Assembly: GCA_043772945.1 (NCBI GenBank)
Contig: JAYVFR010000017.1
Coordinates: 1 to 34,134 of the forward strand
Length of the DNA stretch: 34,134 nt
From: JAYVFR01 sp043772945
Lineage (GTDB): Bacteria > Patescibacteriota > JACMRA01
Direction: 5' to 3'
Each line of letters starts with the position of its first letter. Position 1 is the stretch's first letter. The translations under genes and the position numbers were made by a program. The notes under the pieces were generated by a model. The model did not search any database. It saw only the letters and a list, made by a program, of their open reading frames with translations, and had not been told where the DNA came from. Of the stretch, positions 1 to 8,629 are shown piece after piece.

Positions 1-38
1 CTAATAATACATTAAATAATCAAACAAATCAGCCAAGC

Positions 39-1202
39 ATGGCAGATCTAATGCGCCATGTGGGGACTGACTCACTAGTAAGCGCGGGTGAAACTATCAA
101 AGGTAAAGTTATCTTTATCGTCAAAAACCAAGTATTAATTGACATTCCAAACAAAGGAGTCGGGATCGTGCGCGGCAAAGAATTATATAACGAAGAATTT
201 CTTTCACACCTTACTGTAGGCGAAGAAGTAGATGCTTTAGTAATCAAAGCTGACAATGAGCTCGGTGTTATTGAATTAAGCTTTAAAGCTATCGGTCATG
301 AGCGAACTTGGAATAATATTCGTGAAGCAATTGAACAAAAACTAACAGTAGATGCTAAAATTCGTGATGCAAACCGTGGAGGATTTATAGTTAAAGTTAA
401 AGGTGTTGATGGATTCTTACCAGCCTCATTATTATCTAATAACCACGCTATCAAACAAGTAGGAACTGATGACAAAAGTCTCTTAAATCAAATTAAAAAA
501 TACGTTGGTCAGACTTTTCAAGTTAAAATATTAAATATTAATACTGATACCGAAAATGTAATTGTTTCAGAAAAAGCAGTAACCGATGAATCAGTTAAGG
601 CTAAACTTGCAAAATACAAAATTGGTGACGTAATTGAAGGAATTGTTGCTGGAGCTGTAGACTTCGGATTGTTTGTTAGGTTTGACAGTGATTTGGACGG
701 ATTAGTTCATATTAGCGAACTTGCATGGAAAAAAATTGAAGATCCTAGGACTGAATATAAAATTGGCTCTAAAGTAACTGCTCAAATTATTGATATTGAT
801 AAGGATAATCGTATCAATCTTTCTATTAAGCAAACCATTCCAAATCCTTGGTTAAATTTTTCAAAGAAGTTTAAAGTTGGAGACAAATTCACTGGTAAAG
901 TTAGCAAAATTGTTTCTTTTGGTGCTATTGTAGTCAATGAAGAATTAGATATTCAAGGCCTTTGCCACATTAGCCAAATTTCTGACAAATATTTGGAAAA
1001 CGCTGGACAAATTAACGAGATTATTGAAATCGGCGAAATTAAAGAATTCACAATTCTAAGTCTTGATAGTGAGGAAAAATTATACCTAACTTTGTTAGAT
1101 TATACAGAAGCTTTAAAAATCCAGAATGAATTACTAAGTAAGCAAAAGGATGAATCTAAAATTGAACTTGCTTCCCTTGACGAAGCTTCTAATTTAGAAT
1201 AA
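39..1202 (+). CDS. rpsA: Ribosomal protein S1 (four S1 domains)
   Basis: RNA-binding protein of the 30S subunit that helps mRNA bind the ribosome. Four OB-fold S1 repeats are readable at about residues 18-83, 98-180, 193-265 and 278-355. The third is the most canonical (GDVIEGIVAGAVDFGLFV, then DGLVHISEL). At about 387 residues it is shorter than the six-domain proteobacterial S1 and matches the four-domain form common outside Proteobacteria. The reading frame stays open upstream of the ATG to the window edge (residues ...NNQTNQPS), so the true start may lie outside the window; the Met at 39 is the first one visible. No Shine-Dalgarno is seen. It heads a plus-strand run of envelope genes. The S1 family call is secure; the exact start is not. 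Confidence 0.93.
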   Translation: MADLMRHVGTDSLVSAGETIKGKVIFIVKNQVLIDIPNKGVGIVRGKELYNEEFLSHLTVGEEVDALVIKADNELGVIELSFKAIGHERTWNNIREAIEQKLTVDAKIRDANRGGFIVKVKGVDGFLPASLLSNNHAIKQVGTDDKSLLNQIKKYVGQTFQVKILNINTDTENVIVSEKAVTDESVKAKLAKYKIGDVIEGIVAGAVDFGLFVRFDSDLDGLVHISELAWKKIEDPRTEYKIGSKVTAQIIDIDKDNRINLSIKQTIPNPWLNFSKKFKVGDKFTGKVSKIVSFGAIVVNEELDIQGLCHISQISDKYLENAGQINEIIEIGEIKEFTILSLDSEEKLYLTLLDYTEALKIQNELLSKQKDESKIELASLDEASNLE

Positions 1203-1253
1203 AGACAAGGATTCATAGAATCAAACTGTTAGTATCTATATCAAAAAAACATT

Positions 1254-2810
1254 ATGTCTAAAACAGAATTTACACGCATTAAACACATCTCTTTTAATAA
1301 AAATAGTTCAGTTCGCGATAATACTGATTCAAACTATGTAAATGATGTAGATACTGACAAGGCTCAAAAAGAAATATTAGACATTGAATTTGAACAGATT
1401 AATTCAAATATACCTAAAGAAATGGATTTTGACAGAGTTCAAAAATCAGAAGCAACAGATACCAAAAAAAATAGTCAACAAAATCAAGAGGAAAATGTTA
1501 AAAATAGCTTCAACAAGAAAAATATCAGAAATAATGATTTCACACCTGAGAAAATTTCAAAAAGTAAATCAAATAAAAACTTTTTAAAAGATACTGCTGT
1601 AAGTACTTTTAATAATATTTTTGAAAAAGACGGTGATGCCAGTAGTGGATCGAATAGAATTCTCCAGAAATCTCTAACTTTTCTATTTTTAAATTTAATT
1701 AGTTTTGGATTATTGAGCTATATCGCAAATTTTTTATTTGGCTTAACTGGTAACTTAGCTATTGATTTGTTAATTGGAATAGCTGCAAGTGCTTGGTATA
1801 TGACTGTTACTAATATCTTTTTTATTATTGTAGCAGATAAGAGCTACGTTTGGATCAGTGCTATCACGCAAGGTATTTTAATTCTTTGTTCAAGTTTAGT
1901 ACTTGGCGGTGGGTTTAGTGTCTTGAGCGGTATTATTTGTATAGTTTGCATACTATTTTATTATCTTGCCTATTCTGAATTAGAAAAAATTCAATTAAGT
2001 TCCCGCTTGTTTAATTATTCAACAATTATAACAGAATCTAGTCGTTTGCTGGGTCTTATTAGCGTTTTAATTTTATGCCTTGGAGTTTATAATCAAATTG
2101 TAGGCCTTGGTACTATTAAAGGAGAATTTCAAGGGCCGAAAAACTTTATTTCACAAAACTTTTTAAACAAAAATCAAACTCTTGACTCAGCTTTCATTGG
2201 AGCTTCTAGCTCTTCTAAAGGGTATGGGTTAAATAATTTATTCATGGCAAAAAGCTTAACTTTTAAAAATAATAAGCTCATGAACGCTTCCAAAGACGCA
2301 ACTTTCAAAGATTTCTTAACAGATAACTTTAGACCTGGGCAAGTACTTTTAGACATTAGTAAACAAACTGAAATTACAAATAATTGTACTAACAAAGGAA
2401 TTCAAGATTGTGACAGTGAAATTACTAGTTTCAAAGACCAAAGATTGCTAGAATGGAAAAATGAGGCTTATTCTCCATTAACTAATTTTAATCTTAACAC
2501 ACCAATGAACCTAGAAAATTATCGGGCTGTAACTCGCCAGTACTACGTTAATCAGATTAACTCATGGAGCAATGATAACAGCAAAGAAACAAATTCTAAA
2601 ATTACTATTCCGATAATTAGCTCTATTTCCCCTAGATATATCTTGCCGGCTATTATTGTATTCTTAATTTATATTTTATACTCTATTGTTAGGCCCATCA
2701 CTTCTTTTGTCAGCTATATAACTGGTTGGATTCTATGGCAAATTCTCAAGCTCTCTGGTTTTGCTAGAATTGAAATAGAGACAGTAGAGTCTGAAGTAGT
2801 AAACATTTAG
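1254..2810 (+). CDS. Polytopic membrane protein of unknown function
   Basis: I do not recognise a family. About 135 N-terminal residues are charged, Asn/Lys/Asp-rich and low-complexity, so probably cytoplasmic and disordered. A block of about six hydrophobic segments follows (residues about 138-285), then a soluble domain of about 170 residues (about 285-455) with two closely spaced Cys (NNCTNKGIQDCDSE), then a C-terminal membrane segment starting ISPRYILPAIIVFLIYIL and a short charged tail. The soluble loop is probably extracytoplasmic. The gene lies 51 bp after rpsA and 19 bp before the GT2 glycosyltransferase, so it is probably co-transcribed and may belong to the same polysaccharide or envelope machinery. 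That role is inferred from position only. No Shine-Dalgarno is visible. Confidence 0.8.
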   Translation: MSKTEFTRIKHISFNKNSSVRDNTDSNYVNDVDTDKAQKEILDIEFEQINSNIPKEMDFDRVQKSEATDTKKNSQQNQEENVKNSFNKKNIRNNDFTPEKISKSKSNKNFLKDTAVSTFNNIFEKDGDASSGSNRILQKSLTFLFLNLISFGLLSYIANFLFGLTGNLAIDLLIGIAASAWYMTVTNIFFIIVADKSYVWISAITQGILILCSSLVLGGGFSVLSGIICIVCILFYYLAYSELEKIQLSSRLFNYSTIITESSRLLGLISVLILCLGVYNQIVGLGTIKGEFQGPKNFISQNFLNKNQTLDSAFIGASSSSKGYGLNNLFMAKSLTFKNNKLMNASKDATFKDFLTDNFRPGQVLLDISKQTEITNNCTNKGIQDCDSEITSFKDQRLLEWKNEAYSPLTNFNLNTPMNLENYRAVTRQYYVNQINSWSNDNSKETNSKITIPIISSISPRYILPAIIVFLIYILYSIVRPITSFVSYITGWILWQILKLSGFARIEIETVESEVVNI

Positions 2811-2829
2811 CCTTAACGTATATAAATAA

Positions 2830-4494
2830 ATGAGTTACTCAATAATTAAGGCCCGCAAGAAATTAAGCTATCGACTATTAGAAAGTAGCTTATTTTTCGG
2901 GTCTTTTTTATTTATCTCAATTACAATCGCTCTATCTATTTGGCAACCAGTTTTAACAGCACTTTTATTAATCAGCTACTCTCTTCTTTGGGTTTTTAAA
3001 TTAACTATTAACTTAATATACGCTCTTTATTCATTCAAAGAGTACCAAAAATGGTCTAAATTTGATATCGCAAGCTTAGCTAGTTGCTTTAACAAAAAAG
3101 AAGAGTTTTTAAAAAAAATTACAGAATTTCAAAATCGATTTTCAAATAAGATTTCCTGGAATCAAAAATTACAAAATGACATTGCGAATTATATACTAAT
3201 TGAGAATACCAAATACCAAGATATTGAGAATGTTTTCCAAGTCGTTATATTCGCAACTTATAATGAAAATTTTAAGGTTTTAATTAGATCGTTGGAATAC
3301 TTATACAAATCCAAATGGAATTTAGGTAAAATGCTAATTGTAATTAGCCAAGAAGATAGAATCGGGAAAGAACACAATGACAATGTTTCAAATCAAATAA
3401 ATAAATTAGATTGGATAAATTCAAAAACTAGTTTAATGCCTGATAAATTAAATATTTTAATAACTCAGCACCCTGATGGCATTGAAGGTGAAATCAAAGG
3501 TAAGGCTAGCAATGAGGATTGGGGAACAAGGCAAGCTCATAAATATTTAATATCCAAACAAATTGATTTAGATTTAGTTTTAGTAACTTCACTCGATGCA
3601 GATTCTCATATACAACCGCTTTTTTTTCAGCATCTTGCTATTCGTTTCTGCCTTACCCCAAATCGCCATCAAACTGGATATCAACCTGTTCACATTTATT
3701 CAAACAATTTTTTTGATATCGGTTTCTGGCCAAAAATAGTTTCACTGCAAACCACAATTTATAACTTAATTAATCTCAATCTATCTGGTGAGACTCATTT
3801 TTTTGCAATTTATTCTATTCCGCTTAAAACGTTAATTGAAGTAGATTTCTGGGTTAGGGATGTAATTGCCGAAGATTCTCTTCTTTTTGATAAATGTTTA
3901 ATCCATTATGATGGAGATTTTAAAGTTGTCCCTCATTACGGCGTGTTTGAAGGTGATGGAGCTGAATCAGATGATTATTTAGAAGAGATTATCGGGCAGT
4001 ATAAACAATTACAAAGATGGGCGTGGGGAGGTGTGGAGGGTTTTCCATATTTATTTGATAGATTCATGAAAAGTGATTCTAAATTTGAATTGCGAAAACG
4101 CTTAAGATGGCTTTACTTACGTTATACTAATCATATATTTTGGGCTACCTCACCTTTTATATTTGGATTTGGAGCTTTTTTACCTTTGTTTTTTTACACT
4201 GGCGATGTTAGTAATTTTAATGCTGGTCAAAATTTAATTATTTTTTCTCAGTATTTTAGCTATCTTTCAATTATTTTTAGCTTAGTGTTTGTTTATTTTA
4301 CTTTTAACCTTACAATTACTAGTTATAATAAAAAAAAGAACCAAAAAACTAACTTTAAACAAGTTCTTGAAATTATTTTTCAATGTTTAATCTCTCCTGT
4401 TATTTTTCTTGTGATGGGACTTCCTGCCCTTGATGCTCAACTGCGTGGGCTAACAGGGAATTATTTAGGTTATTGGGTTACTCCAAAAAAATAA
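2830..4494 (+). CDS. Membrane-bound family 2 glycosyltransferase, processive (cellulose/hyaluronan synthase-like) type
   Basis: Integral membrane GT-A glycosyltransferase that likely polymerises a sugar from a nucleotide donor on the cytoplasmic face. Two N-terminal membrane helices lie at about residues 18-65. The catalytic domain opens with VVIFATYNEN, has a metal-binding DxD-type motif (SLDADSH, about residue 256), a catalytic acid in IAEDSLLFDK (about 345) and the QLQRWAWGG form of the Q-x-x-R-W motif (about 396) that marks processive GT2 enzymes. Four C-terminal helices follow (about 430-545). Known family members make cellulose, hyaluronan, chitin or other beta-glycans; the sugar cannot be read from sequence. 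It sits between the unknown membrane protein and a DUF218-like gene, suggesting an exopolysaccharide module. Confidence 0.87.
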   Translation: MSYSIIKARKKLSYRLLESSLFFGSFLFISITIALSIWQPVLTALLLISYSLLWVFKLTINLIYALYSFKEYQKWSKFDIASLASCFNKKEEFLKKITEFQNRFSNKISWNQKLQNDIANYILIENTKYQDIENVFQVVIFATYNENFKVLIRSLEYLYKSKWNLGKMLIVISQEDRIGKEHNDNVSNQINKLDWINSKTSLMPDKLNILITQHPDGIEGEIKGKASNEDWGTRQAHKYLISKQIDLDLVLVTSLDADSHIQPLFFQHLAIRFCLTPNRHQTGYQPVHIYSNNFFDIGFWPKIVSLQTTIYNLINLNLSGETHFFAIYSIPLKTLIEVDFWVRDVIAEDSLLFDKCLIHYDGDFKVVPHYGVFEGDGAESDDYLEEIIGQYKQLQRWAWGGVEGFPYLFDRFMKSDSKFELRKRLRWLYLRYTNHIFWATSPFIFGFGAFLPLFFYTGDVSNFNAGQNLIIFSQYFSYLSIIFSLVFVYFTFNLTITSYNKKKNQKTNFKQVLEIIFQCLISPVIFLVMGLPALDAQLRGLTGNYLGYWVTPKK

Positions 4495-4509
4495 AATATA
4501 ACTAGGAAT

Positions 4510-5103
4510 ATGACTAAAAATAATCTAGCTTTAATTTGTACTTATGGAATAACAAACCAAAAAATTAGGACTGCAACTGAGTGGCAAGGACTCGTTAATT
4601 ATTATTCTAATATTAATAAATTTTTAGACATAAACTTGAAAACAATTATTTTTTGTGGTGGTTACACAAACGCCAAATCACCCAAGATTAGTGAAGCGCA
4701 GAGTGCCAAAAAGTATTTTAACCAGAATTTTCAAATGAGATATAAAACTGAGTATGGAACTAAACTAAATATTTTAACTGAAAACACTTCAAGCTCTAGT
4801 CTAGAGAATCTAGTTTTTGGAATTTTAACCTTAAAACCTTTCATTAAAAACTCAACCAAAGAAATTTTAATTTTTTGCGACACTGTGCGCGAAACTAAAA
4901 TCAGATTTATCTTAGAAGAAATTATAAAACCTAATTTTACTCATGCACCTCAAATAACTTTTAAAATTGCAGCAATTCAAAGAGATGACGATCACCCGCA
5001 ATCAACTTTAGAAAAACAAAACCTAGAAATTATCAACCTAAAAAACAATAAACTAGTCCAAATTTACAAAAAATTATTAAAAGAGATATTCTATGCCTTA
5101 TAA
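4510..5103 (+). CDS. DUF218/YdcF-like protein
   Basis: Small soluble protein of about 197 residues resembling the DUF218 (YdcF/SanA/ElyC-type) fold. Visible features are a beta-strand leading to IIFCGGYTN, an acidic SEAQSAKKYF helix, and TENTSSSSLENLVF, which matches the family pattern E-x-x-S-x-x-T-x-x-N in spirit. There is no signal peptide or membrane segment, unlike SanA/ElyC. Family members are linked to envelope integrity or nucleotide binding, but their chemistry is poorly defined, so I give no specific reaction. The gene begins 15 bp after the GT2 gene, and its 3' end overlaps the next gene by 11 bp, which supports translational coupling within the envelope operon. Confidence 0.62.
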   Translation: MTKNNLALICTYGITNQKIRTATEWQGLVNYYSNINKFLDINLKTIIFCGGYTNAKSPKISEAQSAKKYFNQNFQMRYKTEYGTKLNILTENTSSSSLENLVFGILTLKPFIKNSTKEILIFCDTVRETKIRFILEEIIKPNFTHAPQITFKIAAIQRDDDHPQSTLEKQNLEIINLKNNKLVQIYKKLLKEIFYAL

Positions 5104-5497
5104 TTTATTTCATGAAACTCGCTCAATTGAATACACTAAACTAATCCAAAAAATCTTAAGAATCATTTTCGTAACCGCAATTTTATTAATGGGAATTTGC
5201 ATTTTATTTATTGACCCAACAGCTTTCAGTGAAATTGTTTTCTTTTTTGGTCTTAATTTTTTCGTCTCAATTTTTAGCCTGATCTCACAAATTAAACTTT
5301 GGTGGGCATATGGCAAAGGTGAGTACACTATCTCATTTAACACAACTAACAGAATTTTATTTCAAGCCTTATTTTGGTCTCTCTCAATTCTTTTTAGCCT
5401 TGCCCTCTATCATACTCACAAATTTAACTTAGTCTATTCAATAGTTTTTACTTTAATCTTTGCGCCTTATTATTTCTATATTCAAAGCCTTAAATAA
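5093..5497 (+). CDS. Small membrane protein, four predicted helices
   Basis: A 134-residue hydrophobic protein with four membrane helices at about 24-43, 47-67, 88-108 and 112-131, separated by short charged loops (notably WWAYGKGEYTI). No family is recognised. The start codon lies inside the end of the DUF218-like gene (11-bp overlap), so it is probably translated by coupling. It ends 16 bp before the CrtI-type gene. Position suggests an accessory membrane partner of the glycosyltransferase or desaturase, but nothing in the protein itself shows this. Confidence 0.72.
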   Translation: MPYNLFHETRSIEYTKLIQKILRIIFVTAILLMGICILFIDPTAFSEIVFFFGLNFFVSIFSLISQIKLWWAYGKGEYTISFNTTNRILFQALFWSLSILFSLALYHTHKFNLVYSIVFTLIFAPYYFYIQSLK

Positions 5498-5513
5498 AAA
5501 AATCATAAAAAAT

Positions 5514-7034
5514 ATGTCACAAGAAAATACAAAGAAAATTGTAATAATCGGAAGCGGATTTAGTGGACTTAGCAGTGCTTGTTATTTAGCTAAAAATGGC
5601 TATAACGTAACAATAATAGAGAAAAACAAGGAATTGGGTGGAAGGGCTCGCATCTGGGAAAAAGATGGTTTTAAATTTGATATGGGACCTTCTTGGTACT
5701 GGATGCCTGATATTTTTGAAGATTTTTTTAAGGATTTTGGTAAAGAAGTTTCAGACTATTACAATTTAATACAATTAAATCCTGCGTACAGAGTTTTTCA
5801 CTCAGATTTTTGTTATACTAATTTACCAGCTAATATAGATGATATTAGAAAACTTTTTGATAAATTAGAAGAAGATGGCTGTGGCAGAATTAAACTGGAT
5901 AAATTCCTCGAGTTTGCTGAATATACATACAACAAAGGGGTTAAAGAATATATGCACAAACCCTCTAATTCTGTTCTAGAATTTATGGATATTGACTTTC
6001 TTAAAGGAGTTCTCAAAGCAAAAATTCTTAATAGCTATGGACGAGAAATTGATGAGCAATTTAAAAACCCAATTTTACGAGAAATTTTAAAATTTCCAAC
6101 ACTTTTCCTAGGTTCGACCCCTGAACAAACTCCCTACTTGTATAGCCTGATGGCATACGCACAGTTGGTAGGTGGGACGCATTATCCAATGGGAGGGATG
6201 CACAAGGTAGTCGAGGGGATGGTGAAGCTTGCCACGGAGCTCGGAGTTAAATTTATCACAAATGCTAATGTCCAAAAAATTCTAACAAAGAATTCCGACA
6301 AAAAATCTAAAGATAATCTAGTAACTAGTATTTCATTTATTAAAGACAATCAAATTAATCAGTTAGAATGTGATTACTTAATTAGTAGTGCAGATTATGA
6401 ACACACAGAGCAAACACTTCTAGAACCAAAACATCGTCGCTATACTGACAAATACTGGAACAGTCGCGAATTATCTCCATCTAGCTTATTATTTTATCTT
6501 GGAATCAAAGGAAGGGCGGAAGGGCTTGAGCATCATAATTTATTTTTTGACACTGATTTTAATCTCCATGCGAATGAAATTTATAAAAACCCTAAATGGC
6601 CATCTGATCCTCTTTTTTACGTTTGTTGCCCTACTAAAACAGATAAAAGTGTAGCCCCAACAAACTGCGAAAATATTTTTATCCTAATTCCGCTAGCTCC
6701 TAATTTAGAAGATACTCAAGAACTAAGGGATAAATATTTTGAAATTATTTTGGGAAGACTAAAAAAACATTTAAAAATTGATCTAAAAGAAAAAATTATT
6801 TTAAAACGAGATTATTGCATCAAAGATTTTAAGAATGATTATAATTCATATAAGGGAAATGCATACGGCCTTGCTAACACACTTAAGCAAACTGCAATTT
6901 TTAAACCAAAAATTAAAAGTAAATTAGCCAATATGTTTTACGCGGGTCAGCTAACCGTCCCAGGACCAGGCGTTCCTCCAAGTATAATTAGCGGTAAAAT
7001 TGTAAGCGAAGAAATTATAAAATTAAATTCTTGA
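5514..7034 (+). CDS. crtI: Phytoene desaturase / carotenoid desaturase (CrtI family)
   Basis: FAD-dependent amine-oxidase-fold enzyme that introduces double bonds into (or isomerises) a carotenoid chain at the membrane. The N-terminus has the dinucleotide-binding Rossmann motif VIIGSGFSGLSSACYLAKNG, then the GGRA motif and DMGPSWYWMPD. The C-terminus has the family signature NAYGLANTLKQTA and YAGQLTVPGPGVPPSII, closing the FAD site. At 506 residues it has the usual CrtI length. The frame is open back to 5460, but the ATG at 5514 places the Rossmann strand about 8 residues in, as expected, and avoids overlap with the upstream gene. No phytoene synthase is adjacent, so the substrate may come from elsewhere in the genome or from a host. 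The motif style is close to Bacteroidota-type CrtI. A stretch at about 6120-6250 is far richer in GC than the rest. Confidence 0.88.
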   Translation: MSQENTKKIVIIGSGFSGLSSACYLAKNGYNVTIIEKNKELGGRARIWEKDGFKFDMGPSWYWMPDIFEDFFKDFGKEVSDYYNLIQLNPAYRVFHSDFCYTNLPANIDDIRKLFDKLEEDGCGRIKLDKFLEFAEYTYNKGVKEYMHKPSNSVLEFMDIDFLKGVLKAKILNSYGREIDEQFKNPILREILKFPTLFLGSTPEQTPYLYSLMAYAQLVGGTHYPMGGMHKVVEGMVKLATELGVKFITNANVQKILTKNSDKKSKDNLVTSISFIKDNQINQLECDYLISSADYEHTEQTLLEPKHRRYTDKYWNSRELSPSSLLFYLGIKGRAEGLEHHNLFFDTDFNLHANEIYKNPKWPSDPLFYVCCPTKTDKSVAPTNCENIFILIPLAPNLEDTQELRDKYFEIILGRLKKHLKIDLKEKIILKRDYCIKDFKNDYNSYKGNAYGLANTLKQTAIFKPKIKSKLANMFYAGQLTVPGPGVPPSIISGKIVSEEIIKLNS

Positions 7035-7109
7035 AACAACAAAAAAAAACTCTCCATGGATTAAATAGAGAATGGGGTACGGAAACTTTGAAAAGTCTTT
7101 AAAAATTAA

Positions 7110-7801
7110 TTACAGTTCCCTGGCTTTGGCTCTGGCTTCTTCTTCGCTAGTTGCAAAAAAGAAAGTTAATCTAGTAACGCTTTCATCCAGAGAAAGAGTC
7201 TGATTAGGCTCAAAGATTTCTGAATTAGCTGTCTGAGTAACTAAGTTTAAAGTCTTTAAATCTCCAACAGGGACTAACTTAGAAGTAAAATTTGAAGCCA
7301 CTACCCTAGTTTTATAGCCTCTATAAACAAAAAACACTTTAGCTTTAGGACCAAACCATTTAAGAGATTTGTGTTGAACAGAAACTAAAACGGTCGCCTG
7401 ATACTTCCATTTACCTTCTTGCTTTGAAAATAGATTTATGTAATATTCTCCCAGCTTTTCCCTAGGATTAGCTAAAACGGCTACTCGCCAAGAGTCAGGA
7501 TTTTTGTCCCAGAGTTCTGGTTTTTGAACAAACCCTTCTAAATTACCTGAGAAATGGAAAGTAGGAATACTGCTGTCTCCAGGACCATAGTTTTCAGCAA
7601 TTTCTCTAAGTTTTTGAACAAGTTTTTTTGTTCTTCTTCAGCACTAACTGGTGTAACTAGATTAACAGTGCTTTGACTGTTACTCACCCTAAACATTGAT
7701 TCGATTAGTTTTTGAGATTGCGATAGTGTGCTAAATGCATTAGAGAATATCCAAGCAATTACTGCTGGGCAAAAGAAAAACTTGATAAATTTTTTAATCA
7801 C
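7110..7801 (-). pseudogene. Small exported protein, frame broken at an A7 run
   Basis: Two minus-strand reading frames form one coherent protein of about 230 residues. It starts at a GTG at 7801 with AAAGG upstream. A signal-anchor-like N-terminus (MIKKFIKFFFCPAVIAWIF) leads into a Ser/Gln-rich stretch up to SAEEEQK, where the zero frame passes a run of seven A on the coding strand (7623-7629). The second frame then continues through KKLVQKLREIAENYGPGDSS, an aromatic-rich region (about 7370-7510) and the end at 7110. The -1 frame is open without a stop from the run to 7110, so a single missing A, or a -1 slip, joins them. No family is recognised. It may be a real frameshifted gene, a slippage-controlled gene or a homopolymer error. 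Confidence 0.6.
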
Positions 7802-7958
7802 GAGTTCAAACCTTTGTAGTTTTATTTTTTAATGGTTACCAAGCGTAAGTAGGCCTATAAAATGCACTTTCTCAAAAGACCGTACACTCCTTGCTCAAAC
7901 AATTTTCTTGTGCTAATGCTACTGATTGTAGTATTTCTAAAAATAGAGGTTTATAACA

Positions 7959-8462
7959 ATGAGATCAAGCAAACTAAAGCCAATCACTTTTACTTTCAGA
8001 ACTACTTTAAGCGTAGAAGAAACTGAAGAATCTTTACGCCTAAGCATTCAAGATGAAAAGTCTGTTATAGTTTCACTAGGAGTAATTTCAGTACTAGGCT
8101 ACGTTGGTGATAAACTTGTCTGCTTTTGTCAGATTGTTCCCGACGAACTAAGTAATACACAAGTTCTAAATCTTTTCTCCCTCCGAACACACCCAGACTA
8201 CCAAAAACGAGGATACGCCCGAAAAATATTAGAAGCAATCAAAGAGTACTTTCAAACTCTTGCAAATAGAAATAGTAGAAGTTATTTCCTCTGTGGAGAT
8301 TTTACCAAGATTTCAATTATCTCTGCCCGCAGAGCTTGGTGTAAAGAATTAATAGTTTATCACAATCCTGAACTAAAAACTTTTGTAGGCTCCATTCTAT
8401 TTCACCAATATAGTTGTAAATTCTTCAAATTTCTAGCAATAGTAGTCAAACCTAAAACCTAA
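7959..8462 (+). CDS. GNAT-family N-acetyltransferase
   Basis: Predicted acetyl-CoA-dependent acyltransferase of 167 residues. The core motif A is seen as LRTHPDYQKRGYARKILEAI (residues 75-94), where QKRGYA (82-87) is the Q/R-x-x-G-x-A acetyl-CoA pyrophosphate loop. Strand and helix order around it fits the GNAT fold, including GVISVLGYVGDKLVCFCQIV before it and SYFLCGDFTKISIISARRAW after it. The acceptor substrate cannot be told from sequence. An AGAGG motif about 9 bases before the ATG is a clear ribosome binding site, unusual for this window. It is divergent from the frameshifted gene at 7110-7801 and is followed by a strong terminator, so it is probably a single-gene unit. Confidence 0.8.
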   Translation: MRSSKLKPITFTFRTTLSVEETEESLRLSIQDEKSVIVSLGVISVLGYVGDKLVCFCQIVPDELSNTQVLNLFSLRTHPDYQKRGYARKILEAIKEYFQTLANRNSRSYFLCGDFTKISIISARRAWCKELIVYHNPELKTFVGSILFHQYSCKFFKFLAIVVKPKT

Positions 8463-8499
8463 TTCAAACAGTTTTTTAAGATTTTTTAAAGAAACTACC

Positions 8500-8527
8500 A
8501 GCAAGTTATAACGACTTGCTTTTTTTT
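8500..8527 (+). terminator. Intrinsic terminator after the GNAT gene
   Basis: A perfect 7-bp stem (AGCAAGT at 8500-8506 with ACTTGCT at 8514-8520) and a 7-base loop run straight into eight T residues. It lies 38 bp after the GNAT stop codon and isolates that gene from secE. Confidence 0.88.
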
Positions 8528-8568
8528 AATGCGTTTTTAGTTTTTTTTGGGTGATTTCAACCAAATTT

Positions 8569-8598
8569 TTGACAGCAATCTAAAAATCATACTATTTA
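8569..8598 (+). promoter_or_regulatory. Sigma-70-type promoter before secE
   Basis: A consensus -35 box TTGACA (8569-8574) is followed after 18 bases by TATTTA (8593-8598). It leaves a short leader of about 25 bases before the ATG at 8630 and follows directly on the GNAT terminator. Confidence 0.5.
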
Positions 8599-8629
8599 AT
8601 AAGCATTCAAAATTAATTTTTAAAAGACT

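Noticed and set aside
5110..5343. Antisense 77-aa frame in the small membrane protein gene
   Set aside because: Shadow of the real gene; no ribosome binding site and basic low-complexity product.
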